Source: Megamonas funiformis
Lineage (GTDB): Bacteria; Bacillota; Negativicutes; Selenomonadales; Selenomonadaceae
NCBI RefSeq assembly: GCF_010669225.1
Contig: NZ_CP048627.1
Span: forward strand, 1,935,292-1,999,291
Length of the DNA: 64,000 bases
Reading direction: 5' to 3'
Positions within the stretch are counted from its first letter, which is position 1. Each line of letters starts with the position of its first letter. Shown here piece by piece: positions 1-8,413 of this stretch. The translations under genes and the position numbers were made by a program. The notes under the pieces were generated by a model. It saw only the letters and a list, made by a program, of their open reading frames with translations. It was not told where the DNA came from and ran no database searches.

Positions 1-15
1 TGGCATTTCAGGCAC
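1..15 (-). CDS. mutM: Formamidopyrimidine-DNA glycosylase, first 5 codons only
   Basis: Only the start is in the window. On the minus strand a GTG codon at 15-13 opens the peptide MPEMP, and the family begins MPELPEVE with the N-terminal proline as catalytic nucleophile. A strong SD (AAGGTGGTGG, about 30-21) sits 5 nt upstream. The gene lies just downstream of polA on the same strand, a common DNA-repair operon arrangement. The identity rests on five residues plus context. Confidence 0.6.
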
Positions 16-49
16 AAAACCACCACCTTTTTTATAATTAATTTACTTT

Positions 50-2698
50 TTATTTTGCTTCTGCCCAGTTTTTACCATAATTAATATCAATGATAAGTGG
101 CACTTTTAAACTAGCTGTATTTTGCATAGCTGTTGTCAAAATTTCTGATACTTTTTCTATTTCTTCTTTTACAACTTCTAACACTAATTCATCGTGTACT
201 TGCAATAAAATTCTACTTTTCAAATTAGCTTCTTTTATCGCTTCACTAGCTCTGTTCATCGCAATTTTTATGATGTCAGCTGCTGTTCCTTGGATTGGTG
301 TATTCATAGCCATGCGTTCTGCTAATGCACGCTGATTAAAATTACTGCTCTTAATCGCTGGCAAATAACGGCGACGACCAAATAAAGTCGTAACAAAACC
401 ATCTTGATATGCTTTTTCTACAATTTCATGCATGAAATTCTTCACGCCACTACATTCTTGTAAATAATTATCTATATATTCCCTAGCTTCTTTTGGCGAA
501 ATATGCAGATTTTTTGCCAAACCAAACGCACTTATACCATAGATAATACCGAAATTTACAGCCTTTGCCTTACCTCTAAGTTCTGAAGTAACTTCATCTA
601 TAGGCACTTTAAATACTTGAGCTGCTGTCGCTGTATGAATATCTTGATTATGACAAAAAGCATCTATAAAATGTTTATCCTCTGACATATGAGCCATTAT
701 TCTAAGCTCAATCTGAGAATAGTCAGCAGATAAGATATAATCATAACCTTCGCCGGGCTCAAATAGACTGCGAATTTTTTTACCTTCCGCTGTGCGTACA
801 GGAATATTTTGCAAATTCGGCTCAGAACTGCTGAGTCTTCCTGTTTCTGTTACAGTCTGATTGAAACTTGTATGAATTCTCTTAGTCTGTGGATTGATTA
901 ATGCTTTCAAGCCATCTAAATACGTAGTTTTTAATTTATTTAACATACGATAATCTAAAATCTTAGCGATAATAGGGTGAGCATATATTAAATTTTCTAG
1001 TACTTCCGCATTTGTAGAATATCCTGTCTTTGTCTTTTTCAAAGCTGGCAAGCCCAATTTATTGAATAAAATATCGCCTAATTGTTTTGGTGAATTAATA
1101 TTAAATATTTCTCCAGCCAATTCATAAATATCTTGCTCTAAAGCTGTGATTTGTTTATACATCTGTTCATTCATATCATCGAGTTTTTGCTCATTAATAT
1201 AAATACCTACAGTTTCCATATCACAAAGCATTTTAGCAAGTGGTAATTCTATCTGTTCATAAAGATTTACCATTTTTTCATCAACTAATTTATCCGCCAA
1301 AACATTACTCAAATCAGCTAAATGTCTTGCACCGCAAATTAATTTTTCTTCTTCATTGAGATTTTCCCATGGAATTTCTTCTTCAATATCTGCCATTTGC
1401 CACAATACATTCATTTCATAGCTTCGTTTAGCAGGTTCTAAAAGATATGCCATAAGCAAAGTATCATAAATCTTACCTTTTAAATCTAAATTCAAATGAT
1501 AAAGCATTTTTACATCATAAACAAATTTAGTGATTGTTTCATCTTGCAATACTTCACTGAGTTTATCTATATCTTCTTTTGCTCTTATGATACCAAGACT
1601 ATCTTTGCAACAAATAGCCATCATATCAATGGATATATCCGGCACTTTCCCTTCAAATAAAACCATAAAGGAAACAGATTTTTCTGCTTTTATCTTTGAT
1701 ATTAAAGCATCAATTTTATCTTGCGTAAATTCCTCATAAACTGGCATAGTAGCTTCAAAATTCAAAGCTAATTCAGCATCATCATTTTGACTTGCAACTT
1801 CTAATTTATCAGCTAAGACTTTTTTCATACGAGTCAAAACTGTTTTCAACTCATATTTTTGACAAAAATCATTTAGTTTTTGCAAATTAGGAGTCAATTC
1901 AAACTCTTGTGGTTTAAAATCCACATCTACTTCACAGCATATAGTAGCCAATTTATAAGATAATCTAGCTAATTCTTGATTTTCCTGTAATTTTTCTTTT
2001 AATTTTTTACCTGAAACATTATCTATATTATTCAAGAGATTTTCTAAATCTTGATATTGTGATAATAATTTCAAAGCTGTTTTCTCGCCAATTCCTGGTA
2101 CACCCGGAATATTATCTGAGCTATCACCCATCAAAGCTTTTATATCAATTAATTTTATCGGTTCAAGACCTGCATATTTTTCTTTAAATGCTTCTTCATC
2201 AAAAATCTGCATATCCATGATACCGCGTTTAGTGAGCATAACTTTTAAATTAGGGCGAATTAATTGCAAAGCATCTTTATCACCTGTTACAATCAAGGCT
2301 TCATAATCTTGACTAGCTGCTTTTGTTGCCAAAGTACCGATGATATCATCTGCTTCATAATTATCTTTTTCAATAAAAGCAATACCCAAAGCTTCCAAAA
2401 ATTCACGTAGTAACGGTATCTGTGATTTTAATTCATCTGGAGTTTTTTCTCTTTGTCCCTTATACTCTGCATACATTTGTGTACGAAAAGTTTGACGACT
2501 TTTATCAAAAGCCACAACTATATTATCTGGCTTATATTCTGTTAAGATTTTTCCCAACATATTAGAAAAACCCATGATAGCATTTGTATATATACCACTT
2601 GAAGAAGTAAGTAGTGGCAAAGCAAAAAATGCTCTATACATTAAACTACTACCATCTATAATAATAAATCTTTTCTTATTATCTTCTCTTCGCTCCAC
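50..2698 (-). CDS. polA: DNA polymerase I
   Basis: Replication and repair polymerase (Okazaki fragment maturation, excision repair). Order: 5'-3' exonuclease/FEN domain (about 1-290, opening KKRFIIIDGSSLMYRAFF), a 3'-5' exonuclease-fold domain (about 320-480), and a family A polymerase domain. The polymerase has motif A DYSQIELRI, motif B RGKAKAVNFGIIYG and motif C VHDELVLEV. The middle domain lacks a recognisable DxE ExoI motif (it reads VSFMVLFEG), so proofreading is probably absent, as in Bacillus and Thermus enzymes. I place the start at GTG 2698 because GGAGGT at 2708-2703 is a good SD for it. An ATG at 2710 is in frame but overlaps that SD and the stop of the upstream gene. Length 882 aa is normal. 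mutM follows downstream. Confidence 0.97.
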   Translation of the reverse strand: MERREDNKKRFIIIDGSSLMYRAFFALPLLTSSSGIYTNAIMGFSNMLGKILTEYKPDNIVVAFDKSRQTFRTQMYAEYKGQREKTPDELKSQIPLLREFLEALGIAFIEKDNYEADDIIGTLATKAASQDYEALIVTGDKDALQLIRPNLKVMLTKRGIMDMQIFDEEAFKEKYAGLEPIKLIDIKALMGDSSDNIPGVPGIGEKTALKLLSQYQDLENLLNNIDNVSGKKLKEKLQENQELARLSYKLATICCEVDVDFKPQEFELTPNLQKLNDFCQKYELKTVLTRMKKVLADKLEVASQNDDAELALNFEATMPVYEEFTQDKIDALISKIKAEKSVSFMVLFEGKVPDISIDMMAICCKDSLGIIRAKEDIDKLSEVLQDETITKFVYDVKMLYHLNLDLKGKIYDTLLMAYLLEPAKRSYEMNVLWQMADIEEEIPWENLNEEEKLICGARHLADLSNVLADKLVDEKMVNLYEQIELPLAKMLCDMETVGIYINEQKLDDMNEQMYKQITALEQDIYELAGEIFNINSPKQLGDILFNKLGLPALKKTKTGYSTNAEVLENLIYAHPIIAKILDYRMLNKLKTTYLDGLKALINPQTKRIHTSFNQTVTETGRLSSSEPNLQNIPVRTAEGKKIRSLFEPGEGYDYILSADYSQIELRIMAHMSEDKHFIDAFCHNQDIHTATAAQVFKVPIDEVTSELRGKAKAVNFGIIYGISAFGLAKNLHISPKEAREYIDNYLQECSGVKNFMHEIVEKAYQDGFVTTLFGRRRYLPAIKSSNFNQRALAERMAMNTPIQGTAADIIKIAMNRASEAIKEANLKSRILLQVHDELVLEVVKEEIEKVSEILTTAMQNTASLKVPLIIDINYGKNWAEAK

Positions 2699-2709
2699 AA
2701 TGACCTCCA

Positions 2710-3906
2710 TTATTTTTTAACATCTGTATTTGCTTTTTCCTGTTTGTTTTTCTTATCTGCTACAGCTTTTTTATCGGATTGTGTATTATTATCTTGTTCA
2801 AGATTTTTATTGTCGTTTTCCATTAAATTAATTTTTTCATCTGTTTGTTTTTTAGGAACAACAATTTCTTTATTTGTAGTATTAGCAGGGATATCTACTA
2901 CATTTTTATCAGCAGTAATTTTATTTAAAGTTATTTCTGTAACATTTTTATTTAAGCTATAATCATAATCAAAAATATTTGCTATATCTGTCAAACGCAT
3001 ATAAGCTACATTACTATAAAGACTGGTATCAGCTTCACCTTTTTGTGTTTTTACTAAATTATTATCCATAGTTATTGGCGTATTTAATGTAGTAGCTAAA
3101 GCTTTTACTGGTACATAAATTAAATTTTTATAATTAACTGCTTTATAATTAAGTTTTTTACCATTAAACATAATATTTACAGGTGCTGCTACATAATTTG
3201 GTTGACCATTAGATAATTCTATAGATTTAGCCACAGCTTCATCAGTTATGAAATCAGCTATACCATAACCTTTTAGACCTTGTTTTACAAAATCCACTGT
3301 TAAATTTTGCATATCATATCCATCTGGATAAATATAATAAGCTACTCTACCATCAAAAGTTTTATCAATAACTAGACGGTTGTACATAATTTGAACTTCT
3401 GTACCAACTTCAACTTTATCAAATACTTTTTCTACATCGGCTTCAACCATACGTACACAGCCATTAGAAACATAATGACCTACAGAGTCTGGTCTATTTG
3501 TCCCATGTATACCATAATTGCCACCAATGCCAATCCAACGATAACCAAGTGGATTATCTTCACCGGAAGGAATAACTACGCTTACATCAGCAGGGTCTGT
3601 CCATGTAGGATTTACAATTTTTTCTACAACTTTATAAAAACCAACTGGAGTTTTAGTTTCTATTTTACCTACGCCAACAGGATACATCTCTATACATTTA
3701 TCATTATCATATAAACGCAATGAACGTGCTGGTATATTTATCAAAATCCAACGTTTTACAGTATTTACATTATTATTTACCTGTATATCCGTTGCCTCAT
3801 CAGCTCCACCAATCTTATCTTGCGCTGTATTTTCAGCTTGTGCATATGCTACTGTATTAAATACAAACATCACGCCTAAAAGCAAAAATACGATAAATTT
3901 TTTCAT
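2710..3906 (-). CDS. Secreted L,D-transpeptidase (YkuD family) with copper-amine-oxidase-N-like domain
   Basis: Probably forms 3-3 peptidoglycan cross-links or attaches proteins to the wall, outside the cytoplasmic membrane. The first 24 residues are a Sec signal peptide ending AYAQA. The YkuD domain (about 50-185) has the catalytic signature IHGTN...SNGCVRM with nucleophile Cys. Residues about 240-330 resemble the beta-rich copper amine oxidase N-terminal-like repeat common in Firmicutes envelope proteins. The last 65 residues are a Lys/Asn/Gln-rich low-complexity tail. 398 aa. The stop overlaps the in-frame ATG of polA, so polA may be translationally coupled. Family sure; physiological substrate not known. 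Confidence 0.9.
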   Translation of the reverse strand: MKKFIVFLLLGVMFVFNTVAYAQAENTAQDKIGGADEATDIQVNNNVNTVKRWILINIPARSLRLYDNDKCIEMYPVGVGKIETKTPVGFYKVVEKIVNPTWTDPADVSVVIPSGEDNPLGYRWIGIGGNYGIHGTNRPDSVGHYVSNGCVRMVEADVEKVFDKVEVGTEVQIMYNRLVIDKTFDGRVAYYIYPDGYDMQNLTVDFVKQGLKGYGIADFITDEAVAKSIELSNGQPNYVAAPVNIMFNGKKLNYKAVNYKNLIYVPVKALATTLNTPITMDNNLVKTQKGEADTSLYSNVAYMRLTDIANIFDYDYSLNKNVTEITLNKITADKNVVDIPANTTNKEIVVPKKQTDEKINLMENDNKNLEQDNNTQSDKKAVADKKNKQEKANTDVKK

Positions 3907-4041
3907 TATGAATCACTATTCCTTTGCTCCAAAAAATTATATTATATCGTTTACATAATATCACATTTTATTCGTAGTATCTATTATCTAGCTAAAAATA
4001 CTACCATCTTTATTTACTTATACTCATTAGAAATTTTTATA

Positions 4042-4070
4042 TAGACAAGCCTTCTTTATAGTTTTATAAT
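4042..4070 (+). promoter_or_regulatory. Sigma-A-type promoter of the THF riboswitch/folT transcript
   Basis: TAGACA at 4042-4047 and a perfect TATAAT at 4065-4070, 17 bp apart. The predicted transcript starts near 4077, a few bases before the riboswitch 5' stem. Confidence 0.7.
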
Positions 4071-4083
4071 TGATAGTGCTATT

Positions 4084-4183
4084 CAGCAGAGTAGATATTT
4101 GTGCGTTAAGTGTCAAATAGACGGGGAGTTGCTATTTGAACGAAAAGTTTTTCTTGCGGTACAAATATCGCATCCCGCTGCTA
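4084..4183 (+). ncRNA. Tetrahydrofolate (THF) riboswitch
   Basis: Matches the class I THF riboswitch pattern: outer stem CAGCAGAG / CCCGCTG, the conserved GAGTAG followed by GCGTTAAGTG (4103-4112), a GGGGAG segment, and the 3' strand CTTGCGGT plus TCGCATCCCGC. It precedes a folate-family ECF transporter gene, the classic target. After it, the hairpin 4181-4209 and the SD at 4222-4228 suggest translational control: folate binding stabilises the aptamer and frees or locks the expression platform. The aptamer call is strong; the switching mechanism is inferred. Confidence 0.9.
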
Positions 4184-4209
4184 CATGAAGGAATATTCCT
4201 CCTATGTGG
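4181..4209 (+). promoter_or_regulatory. Expression-platform hairpin between THF aptamer and folT SD
   Basis: CTACAT (4181-4186) pairs with ATGTGG (4204-4209), with the palindrome AGGAATATTCCT inside. The 5' end overlaps the aptamer's P1 strand (GCTGC), so the two may be mutually exclusive. The CCTCC at 4198-4202 could also pair with the SD AAGGAGG at 4222-4228 and hide it. Confidence 0.5.
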
Positions 4210-4237
4210 CAACGCAATATCAAGGAGGTTTAATCTC

Positions 4238-4750
4238 ATGTACAACAACTCATCATTATCATCTATCGTTTATGGTGGTATTTTCATGGCTTTAACAATT
4301 TTATTTACTTATGTTTTTGCCATTCAAACCACTTTCATTCGCGTAGATTTTGCTTTTATTCCGATTTGTTTATATGCCATGCGTTTTGGCACAACAAAAA
4401 CTATTATTATGTCAGCTCTTGCAGATATTATCGGTAGCAATCTTTTTATGCCAGGTTTATATTTTCCTGGATTTACTATAAGTGCTATTGCCTCTAGTTT
4501 TATTTATGGCAAATTTCTTTATAAAAAAACTATTACTTTAAAAAAATTATTGCTTATGAATTTAACTATTTTCTTATTTGTTGATTGTATTCTCAACAAT
4601 ATCTGGCTTACTTTAATGTATAAAGATGCTGCTACTTCTTTTTATATCATGCGTATCGTAAAATCAGTTCTTCTATTACCGATAAAAGCTGCCATTTTAT
4701 ATAATATTTACAAGCCTTTACGCTACTTTATCCTCAAATATAATAATTAA
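4238..4750 (+). CDS. folT: Folate-family ECF transporter S component
   Basis: Substrate-binding membrane subunit that works with a shared EcfA-EcfA'-EcfT module (not in this window) to import folate. 170 aa with about six hydrophobic segments; the central LADIIGSNLF...YFPGFT region resembles FolT-type S components. The start is ATG 4238, preceded by AAGGAGG at 4222-4228. The reading frame stays open upstream to 4136, but that extension runs through the THF riboswitch and is not coding. Regulation by the riboswitch supports folate as the substrate. Confidence 0.85.
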   Translation: MYNNSSLSSIVYGGIFMALTILFTYVFAIQTTFIRVDFAFIPICLYAMRFGTTKTIIMSALADIIGSNLFMPGLYFPGFTISAIASSFIYGKFLYKKTITLKKLLLMNLTIFLFVDCILNNIWLTLMYKDAATSFYIMRIVKSVLLLPIKAAILYNIYKPLRYFILKYNN

Positions 4751-4782
4751 AATTTAATATATTTTATATTGGAGATTTTATC

Positions 4783-4872
4783 ATGGGTGATTTATTTTTA
4801 TTATTTCTAATCGTTGTAGTTTTTCTTTATACATTCTGGGACGATGTATTCACTGACACTAATCAATTTTAA
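4783..4872 (+). CDS. 29-residue predicted membrane microprotein
   Basis: ATG at 4783 is preceded by GGAG at 4771-4774. It encodes MGDLFLLFLIVVVFLYTFW followed by an acidic polar tail (DDVFTDTNQF): one transmembrane helix and a short polar end. It lies 32 bp after folT and before the shared terminator, so it is probably in the folT transcript and under the THF riboswitch. Unknown function; it could be a small partner of the transporter. The tight fit of SD, ORF and terminator supports it, but no homologue is known to me. Confidence 0.5.
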   Translation: MGDLFLLFLIVVVFLYTFWDDVFTDTNQF

Positions 4873-4875
4873 TGT

Positions 4876-4917
4876 AAAAATACTCTAGAGCTTATATTGC
4901 TCTAGAGTATTTTTTTT
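4876..4917. terminator. Bidirectional terminator between folT unit and EFR1 gene
   Basis: 13-bp perfect inverted repeat AATACTCTAGAGC / GCTCTAGAGTATT (4879-4891, 4899-4911) with a T-run on the plus side and an A-run on the other. It serves both convergent units. Confidence 0.85.
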
Positions 4918-5686
4918 ATAAATAAAATTGATTGTCTTTACATTCATTACACAATGGAGTCAAATGAACACGTAAATTTTCCAATACTCTATTATCCACA
5001 AAACGACAATTTATCGGACAAACTTTTACACAACGTAAGCAAGAAATACATTTTTCACTATTGCATTTATAAGTCTTACTATCAATAGCACCTGTAGGAC
5101 ATTCACTTGCACATTTACCACAAGCTACACAATTTTCTTTTATAAAATCTGGCGCCATTGGTGCTAATTTTACTTCTTTATAAGGTCTATTTCCCGGTAT
5201 TTCATCTACTAATAAAACATCTTCTTGGAGTTTATTTTTTAACTTTTGCATAAAACTTATCAATTCAGCTTTATCTTTTCTATCTGGTCTACCCTTGCCA
5301 AAGTCATGAATTATTGAATGCTCTGTTACAACTGCTGAACCTGCTAAAATTCTAAAACCTTGCTCTTTAGCCATATCAAATAATTCTATTAAAGTATCTT
5401 CTTGTGCTCTATTTCCATAGGTTACAACTACTATCGCTAATGCATTATTACCTTTAATTTTGCTAAAACGTTCTTTAAAAGTAATAGGCACTCTACCTGC
5501 ATATGAAGGAACACCTAAAAATACTAAATCATTTTCAGCTAAAGATACATCATCTAGATTTGTATCTCTTGATGTTAAATTTATATTTTTATAATTAGGG
5601 CTTATTTGCTCACTCAAAAACTGTAATACGAATTTTGTTGTATCTGTTGGACTAAAAAACAGATTATAAACTTTATCAATATCCAT
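4916..5686 (-). CDS. EFR1-type flavodoxin/2[4Fe-4S] ferredoxin protein
   Basis: Electron carrier combining an N-terminal FMN-binding flavodoxin domain (phosphate-loop FSPTDTTK near residue 11) with a C-terminal ferredoxin domain carrying two 4Fe-4S motifs, CVACGKCASECP and CISCLRCVKVCP. A further Cys pair (CNEC) lies at the end. 256 aa from ATG 5686, chosen because GGAGAG (5698-5693) is correctly spaced; the longer in-frame start at 5731 lacks an SD. Typical of strict anaerobes; the redox partner is not shown by context. Confidence 0.88.
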   Translation of the reverse strand: MDIDKVYNLFFSPTDTTKFVLQFLSEQISPNYKNINLTSRDTNLDDVSLAENDLVFLGVPSYAGRVPITFKERFSKIKGNNALAIVVVTYGNRAQEDTLIELFDMAKEQGFRILAGSAVVTEHSIIHDFGKGRPDRKDKAELISFMQKLKNKLQEDVLLVDEIPGNRPYKEVKLAPMAPDFIKENCVACGKCASECPTGAIDSKTYKCNSEKCISCLRCVKVCPINCRFVDNRVLENLRVHLTPLCNECKDNQFYL

Positions 5687-5730
5687 AATAATCTCTCCAT
5701 TTATAAATATAAAGATTATATACAAATACA

Positions 5731-5768
5731 AAAAGAACCCATTAGCTTAACTAATGGGCCCTTTCTTT
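5731..5768 (-). terminator. Terminator of the methylmalonyl-CoA decarboxylase operon
   Basis: Stem CCCATTAG / CTAATGGG (5738-5745, 5751-5758), extended by AAAGAA/CTTTCTTT, followed on the minus strand by TTCTTTTTG. Confidence 0.75.
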
Positions 5769-5786
5769 GTAATTTATCGATTAAAA

Positions 5787-6161
5787 TTAACCGATAACAA
5801 CCATAGTCTGACCAGGTTTTACGCTATCGCCAGCGTTAACTGCGAAAGATTTAACTGTACCAGCAGCTGGAGCTGTGATTTCGTTCTGCATTTTCATAGC
5901 TTCAAGAATTAAAAGAACATCGCCAGCATTAACAGCTTGACCTACGGAAGCTACTAATTTTACAATTTTACCAGGCATTGGAGCAGTAACAGTGTTGTCA
6001 CCAGCAGCAGGTGCAGCAGCAGCGGCAGCTGGAGCAGCTTTTGGTGCAGGTGCAGCAGCTGGAGCAGCTTTTGGTGCAGCAGCAACTGGAGCAGCAGCTT
6101 TTACTTCTTCAATTTCAACTTCATAAGCGTTACCATTTACAGTGATGTTAAATTTTTTCAC
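5787..6161 (-). CDS. mmdC: Biotin carrier (gamma) subunit of methylmalonyl-CoA decarboxylase
   Basis: Carries biotin between the carboxyltransferase and the decarboxylating partner. 124 aa: N-terminal segment [19 protein letters not shown], an Ala/Pro-rich flexible linker (about 25-55), and a biotinyl domain with the lysine-biotinylation motif EAMKM. The start is GTG 6161 with GGAGGAA 8 nt upstream; the TTG at 6176 in the same frame overlaps that SD. Last gene of the operon before the terminator. It could equally serve another biotin carboxylase, but mmdA adjacency makes the assignment strong. Confidence 0.88.
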   Translation of the reverse strand: MKKFNITVNGNAYEVEIEEVKAAAPVAAAPKAAPAAAPAPKAAPAAAAAAPAAGDNTVTAPMPGKIVKLVASVGQAVNAGDVLLILEAMKMQNEITAPAAGTVKSFAVNAGDSVKPGQTMVVIG

Positions 6162-6207
6162 GACGTATTCCTCCAAGAATTATCTTTTTTATTTGATTGA
6201 TGATTTA

Positions 6208-6354
6208 TTAAACAGCATCGCGTCTGCCAGCCATAACCCATGCATCGCTACGTTTAATACGAACAGCCATAACTTTATGACCAACCATCATTTCTACAGC
6301 AGCAGTAATAGCAGCTACTATTTCTTCACTGATAGGAGCATTATTATTTGCCAT
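6208..6354 (-). CDS. mmdE: 48-residue small subunit, MmdE/OadG C-terminus-like
   Basis: ATG at 6354 follows AGGAGAG. The product reads MANNNAPISEEIVAAITAAV... and ends RSDAWVMAGRRDAV. This AA(I)AAAV...W..AGR pattern matches the C-terminal part of oxaloacetate/methylmalonyl-CoA decarboxylase delta (OadG/MmdD) subunits and the very small epsilon subunit described in Veillonella (MmdE). It has no transmembrane segment. It sits between mmdA and mmdC, the expected place for delta/epsilon. In Veillonella epsilon stabilises the complex. No full-length delta with a membrane anchor is nearby. Confidence 0.75.
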   Translation of the reverse strand: MANNNAPISEEIVAAITAAVEMMVGHKVMAVRIKRSDAWVMAGRRDAV

Positions 6355-6374
6355 CTTAAAACTCTCTCCTCTTA

Positions 6375-7904
6375 TTATAATGGAACATTACCATGTTTTT
6401 TTGCAGGACGTGCTTCACGTTTGCTTGCAAGCATGTTCAATGCAGTGATAATACGAGGGCGGGATTCTTTAGGTTCAATTACCATATCAATGTAACCACG
6501 TTCAGCAGCTTTGTATGGTGTAGCGAATTCAGCTACATATTCAGCTGTTTTTGCTGCAACATCAGGGTCTTTTCTGAAGATGATGTTTGCTGCACCAGCA
6601 GGACCCATAACAGCAATTTCTGCTGTAGGCCAAGCCATAACTTGGTCAGCACCGAGTTCACGAGAGCACATAGCAAGGTAAGAACCACCATATGCTTTAC
6701 GAGTGATAAGTGTAATTTTTGGTACTGTTGCTTCGCAATAAGCATAAAGCATTTTTGCACCATGACGAATGATACCGCCATATTCCTGATCTGTACCTGG
6801 TAAGAAGCCAGGAACGTCAACGAGGTTAACGATAGGAATATTAAATGCGTCACAGAAACGAATGAAACGTGCTGATTTATCAGAAGCATTAATATCAAGG
6901 CAACCTGCCATTACAGCTGGTTGGTTTGCAATGATACCAACGGAACGTCCATCAAAATGAGCAAAACATGTAATGATGTTTGTAGCATAATGCTGATGAA
7001 CTTCATAGAATTCACCATCATCTACTAAGGAACGAATAACATCTTTCATGTCATAAGGCATGTTAGCGTTATCTGGAATTACAGTGTTTAATTCTTCATC
7101 CATACGGGATGGATCATCATTTGTAGGTCTTTCTGGAGCATCATCCATGTTGTTGCTTGGTAAGAAGCTTAATAAGTAACGAATTTGTTCGATACAATCA
7201 TCTTCATTTTCAGCAGCAAAATGAGCAACACCAGAAGTAGTGTTATGAGTCATAGCACCACCGAGCTGTTCAGCTGTTACTTCTTCAGCAGTAACAGATT
7301 TGATAACAGCAGGACCAGTGATAAACATCTGGCTAGTATTTTTTACCATGTAGATAAAGTCAGTAAGAGCTGGAGAATATACTGCACCACCTGCGCATGG
7401 TCCCATGATTACAGAAATCTGTGGAACAACACCGGAAGCGTCTGTATTTCTCTGGAAAATTCCGCCGTAACCAGAAAGAGCGTCAACAGCTTCTTGAATA
7501 CGAGCCCCACCAGAGTCATTGATACCAACGCATGGAGCACCCATTTTCAAGGACATTTCTTGTACTTTCCAGATTTTTTTAGCATGCATTTCACCAAGAG
7601 AACCACCTTCAACAGTGAAGTCTTGAGCGTAAGCATATACTAAACGTCCATCAACTGTACCATAACCTGTAATTACACCTTCAGCAGGTAAATCTTTCTT
7701 TTCCTGACCAAAGTTAGTGCAACGATGTTTTACAAACTGATCTAATTCTACAAATGTACCTTCATCAAAAAGTTTTTCAATACGTTCACGAGCAGTCATT
7801 TTACCTTTAGCATGTTGTTTTGCAACACGTTTAGGACCGCCTGCTTGTAAAATATGTTCCTTTTTGGCATTCATGAGGTCAATTCGTTCTTGAACTGTAG
7901 CCAA
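6375..7904 (-). CDS. mmdA: Methylmalonyl-CoA decarboxylase alpha (carboxyltransferase) subunit
   Basis: Transfers the carboxyl group of (S)-methylmalonyl-CoA to biotin, giving propionyl-CoA. 509 aa, the normal length for MmdA/PccB-type carboxyltransferases. The two crotonase-like halves show SGGARIQEAV with PCAGGAVYSPAL in the first and FLPGTDQEYGGIIRHGAKM in the second. The start is TTG 7904 with TAAGGAGG 7 nt upstream. Downstream of mce and meaB in the same orientation, followed by the small subunit and the biotin carrier. Without the sodium-pumping beta subunit here, a propionyl-CoA carboxylase/transcarboxylase role cannot be excluded by sequence alone. Confidence 0.93.
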   Translation of the reverse strand: MATVQERIDLMNAKKEHILQAGGPKRVAKQHAKGKMTARERIEKLFDEGTFVELDQFVKHRCTNFGQEKKDLPAEGVITGYGTVDGRLVYAYAQDFTVEGGSLGEMHAKKIWKVQEMSLKMGAPCVGINDSGGARIQEAVDALSGYGGIFQRNTDASGVVPQISVIMGPCAGGAVYSPALTDFIYMVKNTSQMFITGPAVIKSVTAEEVTAEQLGGAMTHNTTSGVAHFAAENEDDCIEQIRYLLSFLPSNNMDDAPERPTNDDPSRMDEELNTVIPDNANMPYDMKDVIRSLVDDGEFYEVHQHYATNIITCFAHFDGRSVGIIANQPAVMAGCLDINASDKSARFIRFCDAFNIPIVNLVDVPGFLPGTDQEYGGIIRHGAKMLYAYCEATVPKITLITRKAYGGSYLAMCSRELGADQVMAWPTAEIAVMGPAGAANIIFRKDPDVAAKTAEYVAEFATPYKAAERGYIDMVIEPKESRPRIITALNMLASKREARPAKKHGNVPL

Positions 7905-7954
7905 AGTTATACCTCCTTAATAAAATCTATATCTATTAAAAAATTTAATATAGA

Positions 7955-8377
7955 TTATTTTGTTTCATCTAAACGCTGAGCAAGTTCAACTAAGATACCG
8001 CTAGCTTTTGGATGAACGAATGCAATGCTGGAATTGCCAGCGCCGTAACGAGGTTGTTCATCAATCATACGAACGCCTTTTTCTTTCATTTCAGCGATAG
8101 CTTCTTCAATGTTATCAACGTTTAATGCAATGTGCTGAATACCAGAACGGCCACCATTTTTTGCAAGATATTTTGCAATTGGGCCATCTTCAGTAGTGGA
8201 TTCTAAAAGTTCAATTTCGCAATCGCCACATGGAACGAAGCTTACTTTTACTTTTTGTTCTTCTACAATTTCATCTTCTTTAGTGATTTTAATACCTAAA
8301 GTTTCTTCATAGAATTTCTTTGCTTCTTGAAGATTTGGTACAGCAATACCGATATGGTCAACTCTGTTGATTTTCAT
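7955..8377 (-). CDS. mce: Methylmalonyl-CoA epimerase
   Basis: Interconverts (R)- and (S)-methylmalonyl-CoA, linking the mutase to the decarboxylase. 140 aa VOC-fold protein with the opening KINRVDHIGIAVPNL, the IQHIALNV segment and FVHPKASGILVEL, which supply the metal-binding His and Glu. SD AGGAGGG before ATG 8377. In the propionate operon between meaB and mmdA. Confidence 0.95.
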   Translation of the reverse strand: MKINRVDHIGIAVPNLQEAKKFYEETLGIKITKEDEIVEEQKVKVSFVPCGDCEIELLESTTEDGPIAKYLAKNGGRSGIQHIALNVDNIEEAIAEMKEKGVRMIDEQPRYGAGNSSIAFVHPKASGILVELAQRLDETK

Positions 8378-8413
8378 TGATAAAACCCTCCTGATATAAA
8401 TATTATATCTAAA

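Noticed and set aside
3907-4041. Additional small gene between ldt and the folT promoter
   Set aside because: A+T-rich with no SD-associated frame on either strand; only promoter sequence expected.
7185-7643. Plus-strand ORF opposite mmdA
   Set aside because: Lies wholly inside the well-supported mmdA gene on the opposite strand, with no SD or protein-like composition; similar antisense ORFs elsewhere in the window were dropped for the same reason.
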